From NCBI GenBank assembly GCA_036971475.1, contig JBAIZL010000003.1:47496842-47560841 (forward strand): DNA of 64,000 nt. The letters run 5' to 3'. The stretch's first letter is position 1. The number at the start of each line of letters is the position of its first letter. The notes beneath the pieces are model-generated. The model saw nothing but the letters and a program-made list of their open reading frames with translations. It was not told the origin of the DNA and did no database searches. The translations under genes and the position numbers were made by a program. The DNA is from Prosapia bicincta. Its lineage: Eukaryota; Arthropoda; Insecta; Hemiptera; Cercopidae. This document shows, piece after piece, positions 25,801 to 38,200 of this stretch.

Positions 25801-28800
25801 GAGCCCTAGATGCTGTATTAGTTGCAATTAAGCCTCTTTACCAGGAATTACCAATCGCTAACTTGCTTAGAGAATGTTTTCGCGGATGCACTCAAACCGT
25901 CGCTGATAGCTTGTACTCTGTCATACTTTGTTGGCTTCCAAACCTTACAACGTGGAGCCCTAGATGCTGTATTAGTTGCAATTAAGCCTCTTTACCAGGA
26001 ATTACCAATCGCTAACTTGCTTAGAGAATGTTTTCGCGGATGCACTCAAACCGTCGCTGATAGCTTGTACTCTGTCATACTTTGTTGGCTTCCAAACCTT
26101 ACAACGTGGAGCCCTAGATGCTGTAATAGTTGCAATTAAGCCTCTTTACCAGGAATTACCAATCGCTAACTTGCTTAGAGAATGTTTTCGCGGATGCACT
26201 CAAACCGTCGCTGATAGCTTGTACTCTGTCATACTTTGTTGGCTTCCAAACCTTACAACGTGGAGCCCTAGATGCTGTATTAGTTGCAATTAAGCCTCTT
26301 TACCAGGAATTACCAATCGCTAACTTGCTTAGAGAATGTTTTCGCGGATGCACTCAAACCGTCGCTGATAGCTTGTACTCTGTCATACTTTGTTGGCTTC
26401 CAAACCTTACAACGTGGAGCCCTAGATGCTGTAATAGTTGCAATTAAGCCTCTTTACCAGGAATTACCAAAGCCTAACTTGCTTAGAGAATGTTTTCGCG
26501 GATGCACTCAAACCGTCGCCGATAGCTTGTACTCTGTCATACTTTGTTGGCTTCCAAACCTTACAACGTGGAGCCCTAGATGCTGTATTAGTTGCAATTA
26601 AGCCTCTTTACCAGGAATTACCAAAGCCTAACTTGCTTAGAGAATGTTTTCGCGGAGAGCTTTTACTCTGTCATACTTTGTTGGCTTCCAAACCTTACAA
26701 CGTGGAGCCCTAGATGCTGTAATAGTTGCAATTAAGCCTCTTTACCAGGAATTACCAAAGCCTAACTTGCTTAGAGAATGTTTTCGCGGATGCACTCAAA
26801 CCGTCGCCGATAGCTTGTACTCTGTCATACTTTGTTGGCTTCCAAACCTTACAACGTGGAGCCCTAGATGCTGTAATAGTTGCAATTAAGCCTCTTTACC
26901 AGGAATTACCAATCGCTAACTTGCTTAGAGAATGTTTTCGCGGATGCACTCAAACCGTCGCTGATAGCTTGTACTCTGTCATACTTTGTTGGCTTCCAAA
27001 CCTTACAACGTGGAGCCCTAGATGCTGTAATAGGTGCAATTAAGCCTCTTTACCAGGAATTACCAAAGCCTAACTTGCTTAGAGAATGTTTTCGCGGTTG
27101 CACTCAAACCGTCACTGAGAGCTTTTACTCTGTCATACTTTGTTGGCTTCCAAACCTTACAACGTGGAGCCCTAGATGCTGTAATAGTTGCAATTAAGCC
27201 TCTTTACCAGGAATTACCAAAGCCTAACTTGCTTAGAGAATGTTTTCGCGGATGCACTCAAACCGTCGCCGATAGCTTGTACTCTGTCATACTTTGTTGG
27301 CTTCCAAACCTTACAACGTGGAGCCCTAGATGCTGTATTAGTTGCAATTAAGCCTCTTTACCAGGAATTACCAAAGCCTAACTTGCTTAGAGAATGTTTT
27401 CGCGGAGAGCTTTTACTCTGTCATACTTTGTTGGCTTCCAAACCTTACAACGTGGAGCCCTAGATGCTGTAATAGTTGCAATTAAGCCTCTTTACCAGGA
27501 ATTACCAAAGCCTAACTTGCTTAGAGAATGTTTTCGCGGATGCACTCAAACCGTCGCCGATAGCTTGTACTCTGTCATACTTTGTTGGCTTCCAAACCTT
27601 ACAACGTGGAGCCCTAGATGCTGTAATAGGTGCAATTAAGCCTCTTTACCAGGAATTACCAAAGCCTAACTTGCTTAGAGAATGTTTTCGCGGATGCACT
27701 CAAACCGTCGCTGATAGCTTGTACTCTGTCATACTTTGTTGGCTTCCAAACCTTACAACGTGGAGCCCTAGATGCTGTAATAGGTGCAATTAAGCCTCTT
27801 TACCAGGAATTACCAAAGCCTAACTTGCTTAGAGAATGTTTTCGCGGATGCACTCAAACCGTCGCTGATAGCTTGTACTCTGTCATACTTTGTTGGCTTC
27901 CAAACCTTACAACGTGGAGCCCTAGATGCTGTAATAGTTGCAATTAAGCCTCTTTACCAGGAATTACCAATCGCTAACTTGCTTAGAGAATGTTTTCGCG
28001 GATGCACTCAAACCGTCGCTGATAGCTTGTACTCTGTCATACTTTGTTGGCTTCCAAACCTTACAACGTGGAGCCCTAGATGCTGTAATAGGTGCAATTA
28101 AGCCTCTTTACCAGGAATTACCAAAGCCTAACTTGCTTAGAGAATGTTTTCGCGGATGCACTCAAACCGTCGCCGATAGCTTGTACTCTGTCATACTTTG
28201 TTGGCTTCCAAACCTTACAACGTGGAGCCCTAGATGCTGTAATAGTTGCAATTAAGCCTCTTTACCAGGAATTACCAATCGCTAACTTGCTTAGAGAATG
28301 TTTTCGCGGATGCACTCAAACCGTCGCTGATAGCTTGTACTCTGTCATACTTTGTTGGCTTCCAAACCTTACAACGTGGAGCCCTAGATGCTGTAATAGG
28401 TGCAATTAAGCCTCTTTACCAGGAATTACCAAAGCCTAACTTGCTTAGAGAATGTTTTCGCGGATGCACTCAAACCGTCACTGAGAGCTTTTACTCTGTC
28501 ATACTTTGTTGGCTTCCAAACCTTACAACGTGGAGCCCTAGATGCTGTAATAGGTGCAATTAAGCCTCTTTACCAGGAATTACCAAAGCCTAACTTGCTT
28601 AGAGAATGTTTTCGCGGATGTACTCAAATCGTCACTGAGAGCTTTTACTCTGTCATACTTTGTTGGCTTCCAAACCTTACAATGTTGAACCCTAGATGCT
28701 GTAATAGTTGCAAATAAGCCTCTTTACCAGGAATTACCAAAGCCTAACTTGCTTAGAGAATGTTTTCGCGGTTGCACTCAAACCGTCGCTGAGAGCTTTT

Positions 28801-28848
28801 ACTCTGTCATTCTTTGTTGGCTTCCAAACCTTACAATGTTGAACCCTA

Positions 28849-29005
28849 GATGCTGTTATTACCTTCAGTGAAGGCAACAGGGGAAGGATTGCAGTGTTAC
28901 AGAGCCGTGTAGTTAAAAGAGACTAGAACCGTTGGAAAATTCTGCATGAAACCGGGAGTGCAAGAAAAAAACGACCCGAAATTACAAATAGACTAGCATA
29001 AAGAA
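28849..29005 (+). pseudogene. Mutator-like transposase gene relic, 3' part
   Basis: The last monomer does not stop abruptly. Its DAV codons continue as DAVITFSEGNRGRIAVLQSR, then meet TAG at about 28924. In the next frame GKFCMKPGVQEKND follows. Members of the arthropod Mutator-like transposase family continue after GVYDAV with TFN(E/D)GN, a basic residue, VL, then LG..PG. So this is the gene sequence immediately downstream of the amplified segment. It occurs once in the window. Together with 3742-4024 it brackets the satellite array. In-frame stops show no function. Beyond about 29005 homology is no longer visible to me. Confidence 0.75.
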
Positions 29006-30961
29006 ACAGCCTGACAATTTTCCAGGATGGCAAACAAGAAATAATTAGACGTAGAAGAGAAACAAAAATTAAATTAGGAAGTTGGATTGTTTTGAACATG
29101 AGAAAACCTTTATACATGCACCTTTGTCTCCATTTGCGATTTATCAAAAACCTAGAATTTTCAAGTAAATGCCCCGCTTTCTCACAGACGGCTTGATTAG
29201 GGCACTTGAAGTTTATGCAATATAATATACATATATATGTATTTACAGAATCCCTGTTACTTGCATAAACATATGCTTATAGAAAGTTTTTATACTAAAT
29301 CATGTTGCCTAAAATATACATTAGAGAAAATACACAAATAAAAGTTTACATTTTATATAATTATTAGACAAGTAAATAAAACAGGATTTGAGCTCAACTA
29401 CTTAAATGTAGAATAACTGGTAAAAATGTCATTGTGGTATCTTTAGCAGTATCTGAGATAATAGGACAAACATAACTGCCAAATAACATGTGTTGCATAG
29501 GGAGGTATGTCTCCCTTAGAAAAGTATATTTAAGTATAAATAAGACGGTTAGAATTAAAGACCAATAAGTGCAGAGTTCTATAAGGATGTTGCCAATTAG
29601 AATATAGGCCTAACCTAATTATTTGTAACCCATTATAAAAAGTAAAAGCCAAAACTTTTCTAACGCTAAACACCACTTTACAATAGTTTTTACTTTTCTT
29701 TAATTAATAAATTAATATTAATAAATATCTTACAATATTGTTAGCATTTTAGGGTTACATGAGTACCTAATTAGTGCCTGCCTTTACTAAACTAAAACCT
29801 AGGTGAGAATGCAAGAAACTTACATTAAGTTATAAGGAATCTACAGTTAAATTTATGCAGCAATTCCAAGAAATAATGAAACATTAAATTTACTCACTTA
29901 AATATCAACAGTTCTGAATAATTCCCAGTTATATTACAACAATCATACATCGCACTAATGCTCATTTACAATTATTTGTGAGTCGGAAAAGGTAACCTTA
30001 AACTAGAATAACTCTGGCGACTAAAACAGCTGTTTAGTAGTTGGCCATTGTTGGCCTGTTGATTAAACAATGGATGAGAAATTTGTTTATCTGTGGCCGA
30101 ATAACGTCGATTTAGGTGAAAAATAGTGTTCGTTAAAACACAAAGGTATTAAACTGGCCGTGGTTGTAGGGAACTGGTTTTTACAAATATTTGTGAGTCG
30201 AAAAGATAACCTTAAACTACCACAACATAAGCTACTAAAACAGCTGATCCATTGTTGGCCAGATTAACTTCTAGAATAGTATGACGAGGAATTTGTTTGG
30301 CTGTAGCCGGTGGCTTCGATTTACGTGAAAACTGAAAGATACTGCACTGACTTTGGAAGTAGGGAATTGGTTTAATTTACGAATTCAATACATCAATGTG
30401 GTTTTGGTCAGGTTGGGGGCAACTACAGAAATATAATGAATGGAATATTAATTCTGATATCCATTTCAATAATTAAAAACAATATGATGCCTTTTTAAAA
30501 AATCGTTTGATGTAATAAATTACAAAACAAGAAATCGTTTTGTAGAAAGTTTCTGCTACTATGCACATTTACCAAATTCTATTAAAGGCAAGATTTATAA
30601 AAACAATAACGCCAATAACTACGGGCTAAGTAGTTTGTCACTGTTGCGCATAATACAAATAAAATCAGCAAACTTGCATATTCAAGGATACAACCCTTAG
30701 CGAGGGTGCACCCTTCTCTTTACACGCGTATTTGGAGGGTTGTGGGATGTCATAATTCTTAATTATTGTATTATTTTGGAATTATTTACAGTATTTTGGT
30801 TGATTTGAAAGCCCCAATAGTAGCTACTGAATAACAGTTAAACGCGTTGGTTCAAACTCCATGAAAATTTAGTCTAAAAATCACTTCCGCTTAAGATGTT
30901 TATAAATAGAAGAAGGAAGGAGTGTAAAGTTGTATAAAAGTAGAGGCAAATAGCAACATAC
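29006..30961. other. AT-rich noncoding interval with a degenerate direct duplication
   Basis: No gene is recognisable. Around 29965-30180 and 30181-30395 two diverged direct copies share TTGTGAGTCG, AACCTTAAACTA, AAAACAGCTG, CCATTGTTGGCC, GAGGAATTTGTTT-like text and GTAGGGAA(C/T)TGGTTT, at an offset of 195-215 bp. They could be two copies of a short interspersed element. The rest shows nothing I can assign. Confidence 0.5.
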
Positions 30962-31062
30962 CTTAACGCCTTGTCCACTCATCCCATGGAGTCCCGAGGG
31001 AAGATGGTGTGTCCCAAGTTGCAGTGTCCATCCCCACTATCTGCCGGGCTCTTGCGCTGGTT
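30962..31062 (-). CDS. Putative 3' coding exon of a small spliced gene (exon B)
   Basis: On the minus strand a GC-rich block of 101 bp stands out from AT-rich surroundings. It has a good acceptor (ATTTTACAG, ending 31063) and a good donor (AAG then GTATGTTG, at 30961). Read in phase 0, as dictated by the upstream exon at 32918-32837, it encodes NQRKSPADSGDGHCN, then LGHTIFPRDSMG, and stops at TGA 30981-30979. All three frames contain a stop, so it must be a terminal coding exon, a UTR exon or noncoding RNA. I do not recognise the protein. Expression data would be needed to confirm it. Confidence 0.35.
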
Positions 31063-31063
31063 C

Positions 31064-32836
31064 TGTAAAATGTACAAGTTACCTTATAATATTCATCATC
31101 ATGTCACCGTCTCTGGCATGAGGGAAGTTATATAGTTAGTAGCATGACTTAGGCCTTCATGATAGTGTTTACCTTGTTATATGTGAAACTTAGAATGATG
31201 TAGTAGTTTTTATTGTCAGACTTAAGAAAAAGTTTAATAAATTGTGATTTTATTTTGTTTTTGTTTTCTTTAATCCTTCTATTAAGTCTCACTCTGATTG
31301 TATGCATTATGTTCAAATTTTCAGTCGTAATAAAATCATTTTTATTCATCCACTCAGGTTTAGCCACATATTCCTAAAATGTCGCAACTAAGGTTAGTTA
31401 AAGTAGAACAAAATAAAGAGGTGTAACAGAAGAGGAAATTCAAGAAATATATGAAAGTTAGCATGTAGCTTCCTTACAGGACACATATGAACCAATAAAA
31501 AGATAATATTATTGCCCAAATATAAAAACTTATGTTCAAAGTTTGGTAAACCATTGGGATACTTTTAAAAACTAAGTAAATACGAAAGTTAATAAATTAT
31601 TACTCGCGAGGCAATGTGCATTATCAATAAATATTAAAAGTGATATAAGATATAAAAGCGTACAAATACACCCATATCTTTAACTAAACAGTTTGTTCCA
31701 ACACGAGTAAAAGAATAATCAAAGAAAACCAGATTCATCTCTAGCAATTTTTAATTTCACAACAAATATTTTCAGACTGTTTAATACACAACCGCACAGA
31801 CATTTTACATGGTTAAACTAGCTCTGCTACATAGGTTACAGTGACCTTGGGACAATGTTTTTAAAATGTTGAGGTTAGTTGGTCGCGATTTGTATGATGG
31901 ATTTAAGGGTTGTGTGTTTATTAGTTGTGCTTGGTTTAGTGTTTAATGTGTTTATGATGGACATTTTGTATTCGATACCTTTGTCCAAAGTATTCATGGG
32001 AAAAAGATTCTGATCTTCGTATTGCTGTTTCTGTGTCAAAACATTTTTTGTGGTTGTATTTTTGGGGTGTAAGCTTTATGTAAATCATTTGTTTGTTTAT
32101 GTCCTAATTCTTTAATATTAAATTCGATGTTTATTGTGTTTGGTAAGACTGGTGGTGGGTGTAAAAGTGTTATAGTTTTGCGTTGAGAGTTATGTTTGTG
32201 TCTGATACTCTCTTGTTGTCCGTGTGTATTTGTTCTTTGGTGTATTGAACGATTTCTTCTTATTACAAAATATCAACGATTATGCCCAATTATTGTTTAG
32301 GTAGGTCGCTAAATAAAACCCATACAGCCAATTGTATGTACTTATTTTAGCATTTTAGGACCTCAACAATTTTAAAAACTAAACAAATAAAACACATCTC
32401 TAATATCAATCAATCACTATAATCGGGAAATTCGGAAATAATATGAAATTCCTTACTGTAAATATATTATATAATATTTTCTTGTAAAGATATTAACAAT
32501 GACTGAAATGTGTTTGCCTGGCATCACACATTAAGGTTACATTATTAATTCCATGGAAAAATACATTGTTCCTGGAATCTAGGTTTGTCGCTAGAAAAAA
32601 GGTAGTTTTATCTGGACGTATATCCAAATTATTTTATGTTTAATAATAGCAAAAACTTTGCCAGACTTTGTAACTCTTGCATTATTTTAACATTGCTTGT
32701 TTCGTCTTATTATTCCCATCCTCACCAACATCTGTACTGCTATCTATTTAATAGTCGTTACATAGCAGAACACAACGCAACCAAACACCCAACTATTCGC
32801 ACAATATATCAAAACAAATGCAACCCATCAACTCAC
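31064..32836. other. Putative intron and unassigned GT-skewed stretch
   Basis: This lies between the two candidate exons. About 31870-32260 is strongly GT-rich on the plus strand. Its minus-strand translation is open in pieces (for example HTDNKRVSDTN) and is probably a decayed transposon ORF, family not recognised. The 72-codon minus-strand frame at 31149-31367 has no recognisable domain and is likely chance. Confidence 0.35.
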
Positions 32837-32918
32837 CTTCTCGCAGTTCACGATGCGGGGGGCTCTGGGGGGCTCCGGGGGCTTTCCCAAGTCATCCTCT
32901 GCTTGGCTCACCATTAGT
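32837..32918 (-). CDS. Putative coding exon of a small spliced gene (exon A)
   Basis: An 82-bp GC-rich block on the minus strand is flanked by an acceptor (TTATTGCATTGGCAG, AG at 32920-32919) and a near-perfect donor (AAG then GTGAGT, GT at 32836-32835). One frame is open: a single base, then LMVSQAEDDLGKPPEPP and RAPRIVNCEK, ending on a codon boundary. The ATG at 32914-32912 could be a start, or the exon could be internal. Joined in phase 0 to exon B it gives an uninterrupted frame of about 54 codons, proline- and charge-rich. Family unknown. The two splice sites and the composition shift are what is seen; the gene is inferred. Confidence 0.4.
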
Positions 32919-33691
32919 CTGCCAATGCAATAACAACATTAATTGTTTCCATCTATAACTTTGTTTCACTCTATGGGAAGTTCCCTTTGCTGTTTGTTAT
33001 ATTAAAGTACGTTTAAAGATAAACGTTTTCCCTTTTTTAATGAGATTTTATCTGAAACTTTGGTAGTAAATGTTTTACTTTAGATTTTTTTTAATTAAAA
33101 TTTTCCAGATAAAATGCCTCGAGTTATACAAAAGCAAGACAACAATATTCTATTCCCTTCCTAAATATTACACACAAATAAATATGGCATAAACTCCAAA
33201 CCTAAACATTTCCAATAAAAAGCCACTGTAGTGTTCTTCTATGTTTTATATCTAATCACCTAGTTTTAGCTTTGAGTTTATCTTCCCTAATTTGTATACA
33301 GTTATTTAATCAGGATATTTGAGAAATGTCCTACACTAGTGCTAAATAGGCCTGTTCACACGAAATAGCAATTCCCAAACAAAATTATTTTCCAACATAA
33401 CCAATGTCACGCCTTTGTAGGTTTCCAAAGACATATTTCCCAAAGCTTCATACTTAAACCAATCACAGCCCTTACACACACATGAAAACTATAAAAGTAA
33501 GCAATTTAACAACAAATGTAACAATGTTACATTTTGCCACTGTTTGCTACAATACGAGACTATTTTGCTTTTGTTTCTTTAAAAAACTGTAGCCAGGAAA
33601 TAAAACAAGTAATAAACTAAATTTTCTCTTATCCCAAAAATATGATATCGCCAGAAATGGGTTAGCTTGTTTTTGCAGGAAGGAAGGTGGT

Positions 33692-33760
<69 letters not shown>

Positions 33761-33853
33761 CGTGTGTGCGTATGTGCGTGGTGTGTGTATGTGTGTGCGC
33801 GCGCGCGCGCGTGTGTGTGCATGTGTATGTGTGTGTGTGTGTGTGCGCGCGCG

Positions 33854-33905
<52 letters not shown>
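33692..33905 (+). repeat. (GT)n compound microsatellite
   Basis: About 210 bp of GT repeats are interrupted by CGTGCG, GTATGT and two GCGCGCGCGC tracts (33797-33810 and 33846-33855). The alternating purine-pyrimidine pattern is a classic potential Z-DNA former. The VCVCVC and THTHTH frames through it are artefacts. Confidence 0.98.
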
Positions 33906-33907
<2 letters not shown>

Positions 33908-35259
33908 AGAAAGAGAGAAGGGGAAACATTCTACGCAGTGCCATGTACCCAGTTAAGGCGCTCCATACAAACTCACAAATACAACAAACACACGATCGAA
34001 AATATCTTCCATGACAATGCGATCCACACGTTTTCTCGTTGATTAAGGAACGAATCATACTTCTACCAGTTGTTTAGTTTTACGAAATATTTACACAAAA
34101 TGCAATTATATTCGCTACACTTTCACCACAAAATGTAGGATGATTCATCACAACTGTGTAAAATTGCACAGAATCTGTTTCAACGCATTGCGTAGATTGT
34201 AGAAATGGATGCCCGATATTTTCTAGAATGCACAATTTAAGCTTTGCCAAAATCTAAATGAATTACTTATAAATGACAACACCAGGCTACAAAATTACTT
34301 TTGCGTACATATGTAAGGTAAATGCTTCAAAGGTTTAATAAACAGCAGAAATATAAAGTTAGTATAAAATCTCGCCTGAGAAATACATTATCCTTCCTAT
34401 AACATCATTATTGGCTAAAATCTGGTTATAAATAATGTTATAAAAGCACACAAAATTATACATACATGTTTCGGCAGCACTACAAGTTGTCTTCTTTATG
34501 CGATTTTACCAGGACAAAGTTACTTGTGAAATGTAAATATTTCTTCCTATATGGTTATTGTAGAATACTTGCCTTAATAGAAAACAATTGAGGCAACCCT
34601 CTAACTGTACAAATTGTTATAAACTAATTACACTTGTCCAACAAACTTTCAATTTAAAAAAATTCAGACGAAAGGCGAAACCACTAAACTCTTCACAATT
34701 CTAATCGAGTAAGAAATGATAAAATAAACGCACTGGTCTTAACACAGCTCACTGCCCGATTCCCTTGCAGTCCAAAGTCTAGATCGTAGCGATAAGAATT
34801 TGTTACTCTAGTTAGCTGTGGCCGCCTCGACATTCTTCATTTAGTTTGTTTACTCTAGACATTACATTGAAGTGTATGTGGCAACATAGATTGGTTGTAT
34901 TACAAGCTAACAATTCAATTCATTGTCTTATGTTCATAATTGGAAAATCTAAACTGAAAAATAAGTTTAATATATTTACATTCGAGAACCTGTAGTATAT
35001 AATCATTAATTATTCTACCAAAGCCAACAAAAGTTTGGTTCAGAATCGATTAGGCTATATTAAAGAACATGCTGGAAAGACATAATTTTTATTGTCATTT
35101 TAACAAAGTCTGGATGAATTCGATTCTGAACAAAATAACTATTGACTAAATTTTCTTCAATGCAGTCGCACATATTGCACTTTAAAATATACTCAACGAA
35201 AAACGTTTCTTTCCCTAGAATTATGATTAACTTTATACTTTTTAGACTGTTTTACAATT
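33906..35259. other. AT-rich noncoding interval
   Basis: No gene is supported. A moderately GC-rich patch at 34740-34850 has a CCCTTGCAG on the plus strand and a short ATG frame on the minus strand (MKNVEAATAN). It may be a first exon or a promoter-proximal region, but nothing decides this. Confidence 0.4.
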
Positions 35260-38200
35260 ATTATTATAAATGATGAAATTTTATTATTTCTGTAATTTAA
35301 ACTTTATCAATCAGTTTCACTATCACAGTCAGAGGACGGCTTTGTGACCAAAGCACTGGCGACACCCTGGAGCAGAAGCACTTAGCACGACCTAAAGCAG
35401 GATTCCCAGGACCTCAGGAGAAATGGTAGTTGCTATGGTGACCTGCCAGCCAAACCACTTTCTCCTTGCAGCTCCCAAAGCAGGACACTCACAGAGTACG
35501 TGGATTGGGCTTTCCTTTTGGTCCTCGTCGCATCTCTTGCATACAGGGGACCTAGATTTTCCAATTTTGTATTGAAACCCCTCAGATTCCCATGGCCTGT
35601 AACCAGCTCAACAGTAGCTCTGAGTTGATGTCTACTTAAGGAGAGTAGGTCTTTGCCCCACACATCTCCTGAGTAACCCCACAGTACCTTGGATTTGTTA
35701 CACCCAAAGGTTACATTCCATTCTTCCCTGCACAACCTGTCTATATGTGCCATGATCCTCTTGCGCCCCTCCCGAGGCGGCATGCCCACTGCCCTCAGCA
35801 ACGGTCCTTGGGTTATACACCCTTGTTTTGCTAAGGCGTCAGCTCTCTCATTCCCTATCCAGCCAGAATGTCCTGGAATCCAGGTTAGGTTGAGTGAATT
35901 ATGCTTACTCAGCTCTGCTAAAGAAGCCATAGTCTCAGCCACCAACCTAGAGCTGGTACTAGCCTTACCTAAAGCCTTCAGAGCTGCCTGACTGTCCGAG
36001 CAAATCCAGATGGTCTTGCTCCTCCTGCCAGATCCTATTATTTCCTCAGCACATAGTTTGATCGCGAGCACCTCCCCCTGGAAGACAGAGTTGTAGTCCT
36101 CCAGGCGATGACAAAATCTGTCTTGCTGTCTCGGTCCACTAAATCCTGCTCCCACTCCTTCCTTCATCTTGGACCCATCGGTGAACCAGATTTCACCATG
36201 TCTGGGTCTATACTCCGCCCATGCCTCTCTTGCAGGAATAAGGATTTTGTAGTTTCCTTTTTCCCTTTTAAGAGGCAGTATCTTATCCTGAGGTTCTATC
36301 CAGAGCTCCTTCAGTGAATCCCCAAATAGCTGTTTATGAAGTTTGCTACTTGTCTTCCACTGCCCAGTACAGCTTAGCCGGTATGCAGTTTTCATTGCCT
36401 CCATCCTAATTTGAAGACTCAAGGATGGAAAACCCAACATAACCCTCATGGCCGCACATGGTGTGCTTCTCCTTGTAGCAGTTATGCCTCTAAGGAAGAG
36501 CCCCTGCGCGCGGTCCAGCATTCTTTTACTTGTTTCTTTCTGTGCCCTGTCCCACCAGACGATAGAGGCAAAGACCAACCTCGGCACCACAATGGCGGAA
36601 TAAATCCAGTTCATTTGACGTGGACCCAAACCCCATCTCGTGCCTATTGCTCCTCTGCATTGCCAGAACGTAGCTATGGCTTTTTTGCACTTATCCTCCA
36701 AATGCTCACGCCAGAGTAGCTTCCTATCCAGAATAACTCCCAGATATTTAGCACTCTCAACGTAGCTTATTTTAGTATTACCAACTTCCATCATCTCCAG
36801 CGATTTAGTTTTATATCGCCTAGTGAAGATGAGTGCCACAGATTTCTCTCCTTGAATGCATAGTGCATTCTCCCTGCACCATACTTCTGTTACCTTAAGT
36901 GCCTCTTGAAGCAGGTCTTTGAGGACCTCTTCAAATGGTCCCCTAACAAGGATAGCTATGTCATCCGCATATCCTACCACCTTGACACCCATTCCACTGA
37001 GTGTCCTTAGTAGGCCGTCCACGACAAGGCTCCACAGCAAAGGGGATAACACTCCACCCTGTGGGCAGCCCTCCGAGACCATCCCATTTATCGTGCACCC
37101 CATCCAGGATGCAGTGTTTATCTGGTTTTCCAAGGAACTCATAATCCAATTTATAATTCCATCAGAAATCCCATGATCCATAGCTGCTCTCTTGATGGCC
37201 AGTCTAGAGGTACTATTAAAAGCCCCCTCCACATCAAGAAAAGCCCCAATACATATCCCCTTGTTGTTGATCTGACCCTTAATAAAGTCTACGACCGACA
37301 ACAGCGCAGTCTCCACTGACTTACCGGTTCGGTAGGCGTGTTGGTCCTGATGAAGCGGATACTGCTTCAAAGGTCCCTCCTTCAAATAGTAGTCCACCAG
37401 CCTTTCCAATGTCTTTAACAAGAAAGATGTGAGGCTGATAGGTCTGAAGTCCTTTACCTCTGTGTAACCTTTCCTCCCTGGTTTGGGGATAAAGATAACC
37501 TTCGTTTTGAGCCACTGCCCAGGCGTGTAACCCAAGGCAACACAGCCTCTGAGTAATCCTGTCAGTGGCCCTATTATTTCCTCCAAGCAATTTTGTAGTA
37601 GTGCTGGAGTAATGTTATCTAATCCAGGCGCTTTAAAAGGCTCAAAAGACAGAATTGCCTCTCTCACCTTTTGCGCTGAGATCACCTGCCCAGCAATATT
37701 CCAGTCTGCCCTTAGCCCAGTATGTCGGAGGTTTTGAGCACCGTCCCCCACCGGTCTAATATCGGGAAAACTGTTCCTCATAAGCAGACGCAGTGTTTCC
37801 TCCGGGGTGTCAGTAAAGCTACCATCAGTCTTCTTGACAAACTTAAGCTCTCCCCTCGGTCCACCTGCTAACACCTTAAACAGTCTAGCAGTGTCACTCA
37901 GTGTGCTTGTCTCTGAGCACCACTTTTCCCAAGAAGCACGTTTAACCTCTTTAATAAGATTTTTATAGAGACCCTGGCTGTCTTTATATGCCTGCCAGGT
38001 CTCCGCCGTTTTCTTTTTCTTTGCCTTATTAAAGAGCCTTCTAGTCTCTTTCCGTCTTGCCTCTAACTCGCTGTTCCACTTGAGCTTACCACGCCCAGTG
38101 TTTATCCGCGAGAGAGGGCAATTTTCCTCAAACGACGTGGAAATTGCAGTCCTGATGTAGGCCTCAGTATTTTCCAGTTCGTTTGATGTACCATATTTAC

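Larger units (their letters stand above)
3948..28848 (+). repeat. 154-bp satellite, about 164 monomers, derived from a Mutator-like transposase gene
   Basis: The unit runs from one GATGCTGT to the next, 154 bp (3948, 4102, and so on to 28695 and 28849). Three length classes exist. Most units are 154 bp. A 153-bp class lacks a T in CCCTAGATG and so reads CCCAGATG. About 17 units of 134 bp lack 20 bp after CGCGGA. The unit encodes a compressed Mutator-like transposase segment: AVIGAIKPLYQELPKPNLL, RECFRGCTQTV, ESFYSVI, then in another frame FVGFQTLQRGALDAVI. This matches IKPIY.DLS, LL.KCLHGKTQN, NES.NS.IW, FVG..TL..GVYDAV of the family. Because 154 is 3n+1 and the unit is internally frameshifted, the many open frames of about 105 codons rotate through all three frames and start at TTG or GTG. 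They are not genes. The first and last monomers join unique gene sequence on both sides. Confidence 0.93.

Noticed and set aside
3961..28717. More than a hundred open frames of 67-203 codons in the 154-bp array
   Set aside because: They begin at TTG or GTG (or at the internal ATG of GAATGTTTTCG in 134-bp units), overlap by one monomer and rotate through all frames because the unit is 3n+1. The protein similarity is fossil, not a current gene.
3948..28848. Centromeric satellite
   Set aside because: A 25-kb array with traceable gene flanks gives no evidence of centromere function; no CENP-B-like box was recognised.
28923..29147. Minus-strand frame of 74 codons right of the satellite
   Set aside because: Antisense to the 3' part of the Mutator relic; no motif.
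33547..34058. THTHTH and VCVCVC open frames
   Set aside because: Translations of the GT microsatellite on either strand.
34741..34860. First exon of the gene model at 30962-32918
   Set aside because: Composition and a short ATG frame are suggestive, but no convincing donor site or phase link was found.
35689..37176. Plus-strand frames inside the LINE
   Set aside because: Antisense shadows of the reverse transcriptase and RNase H ORF.
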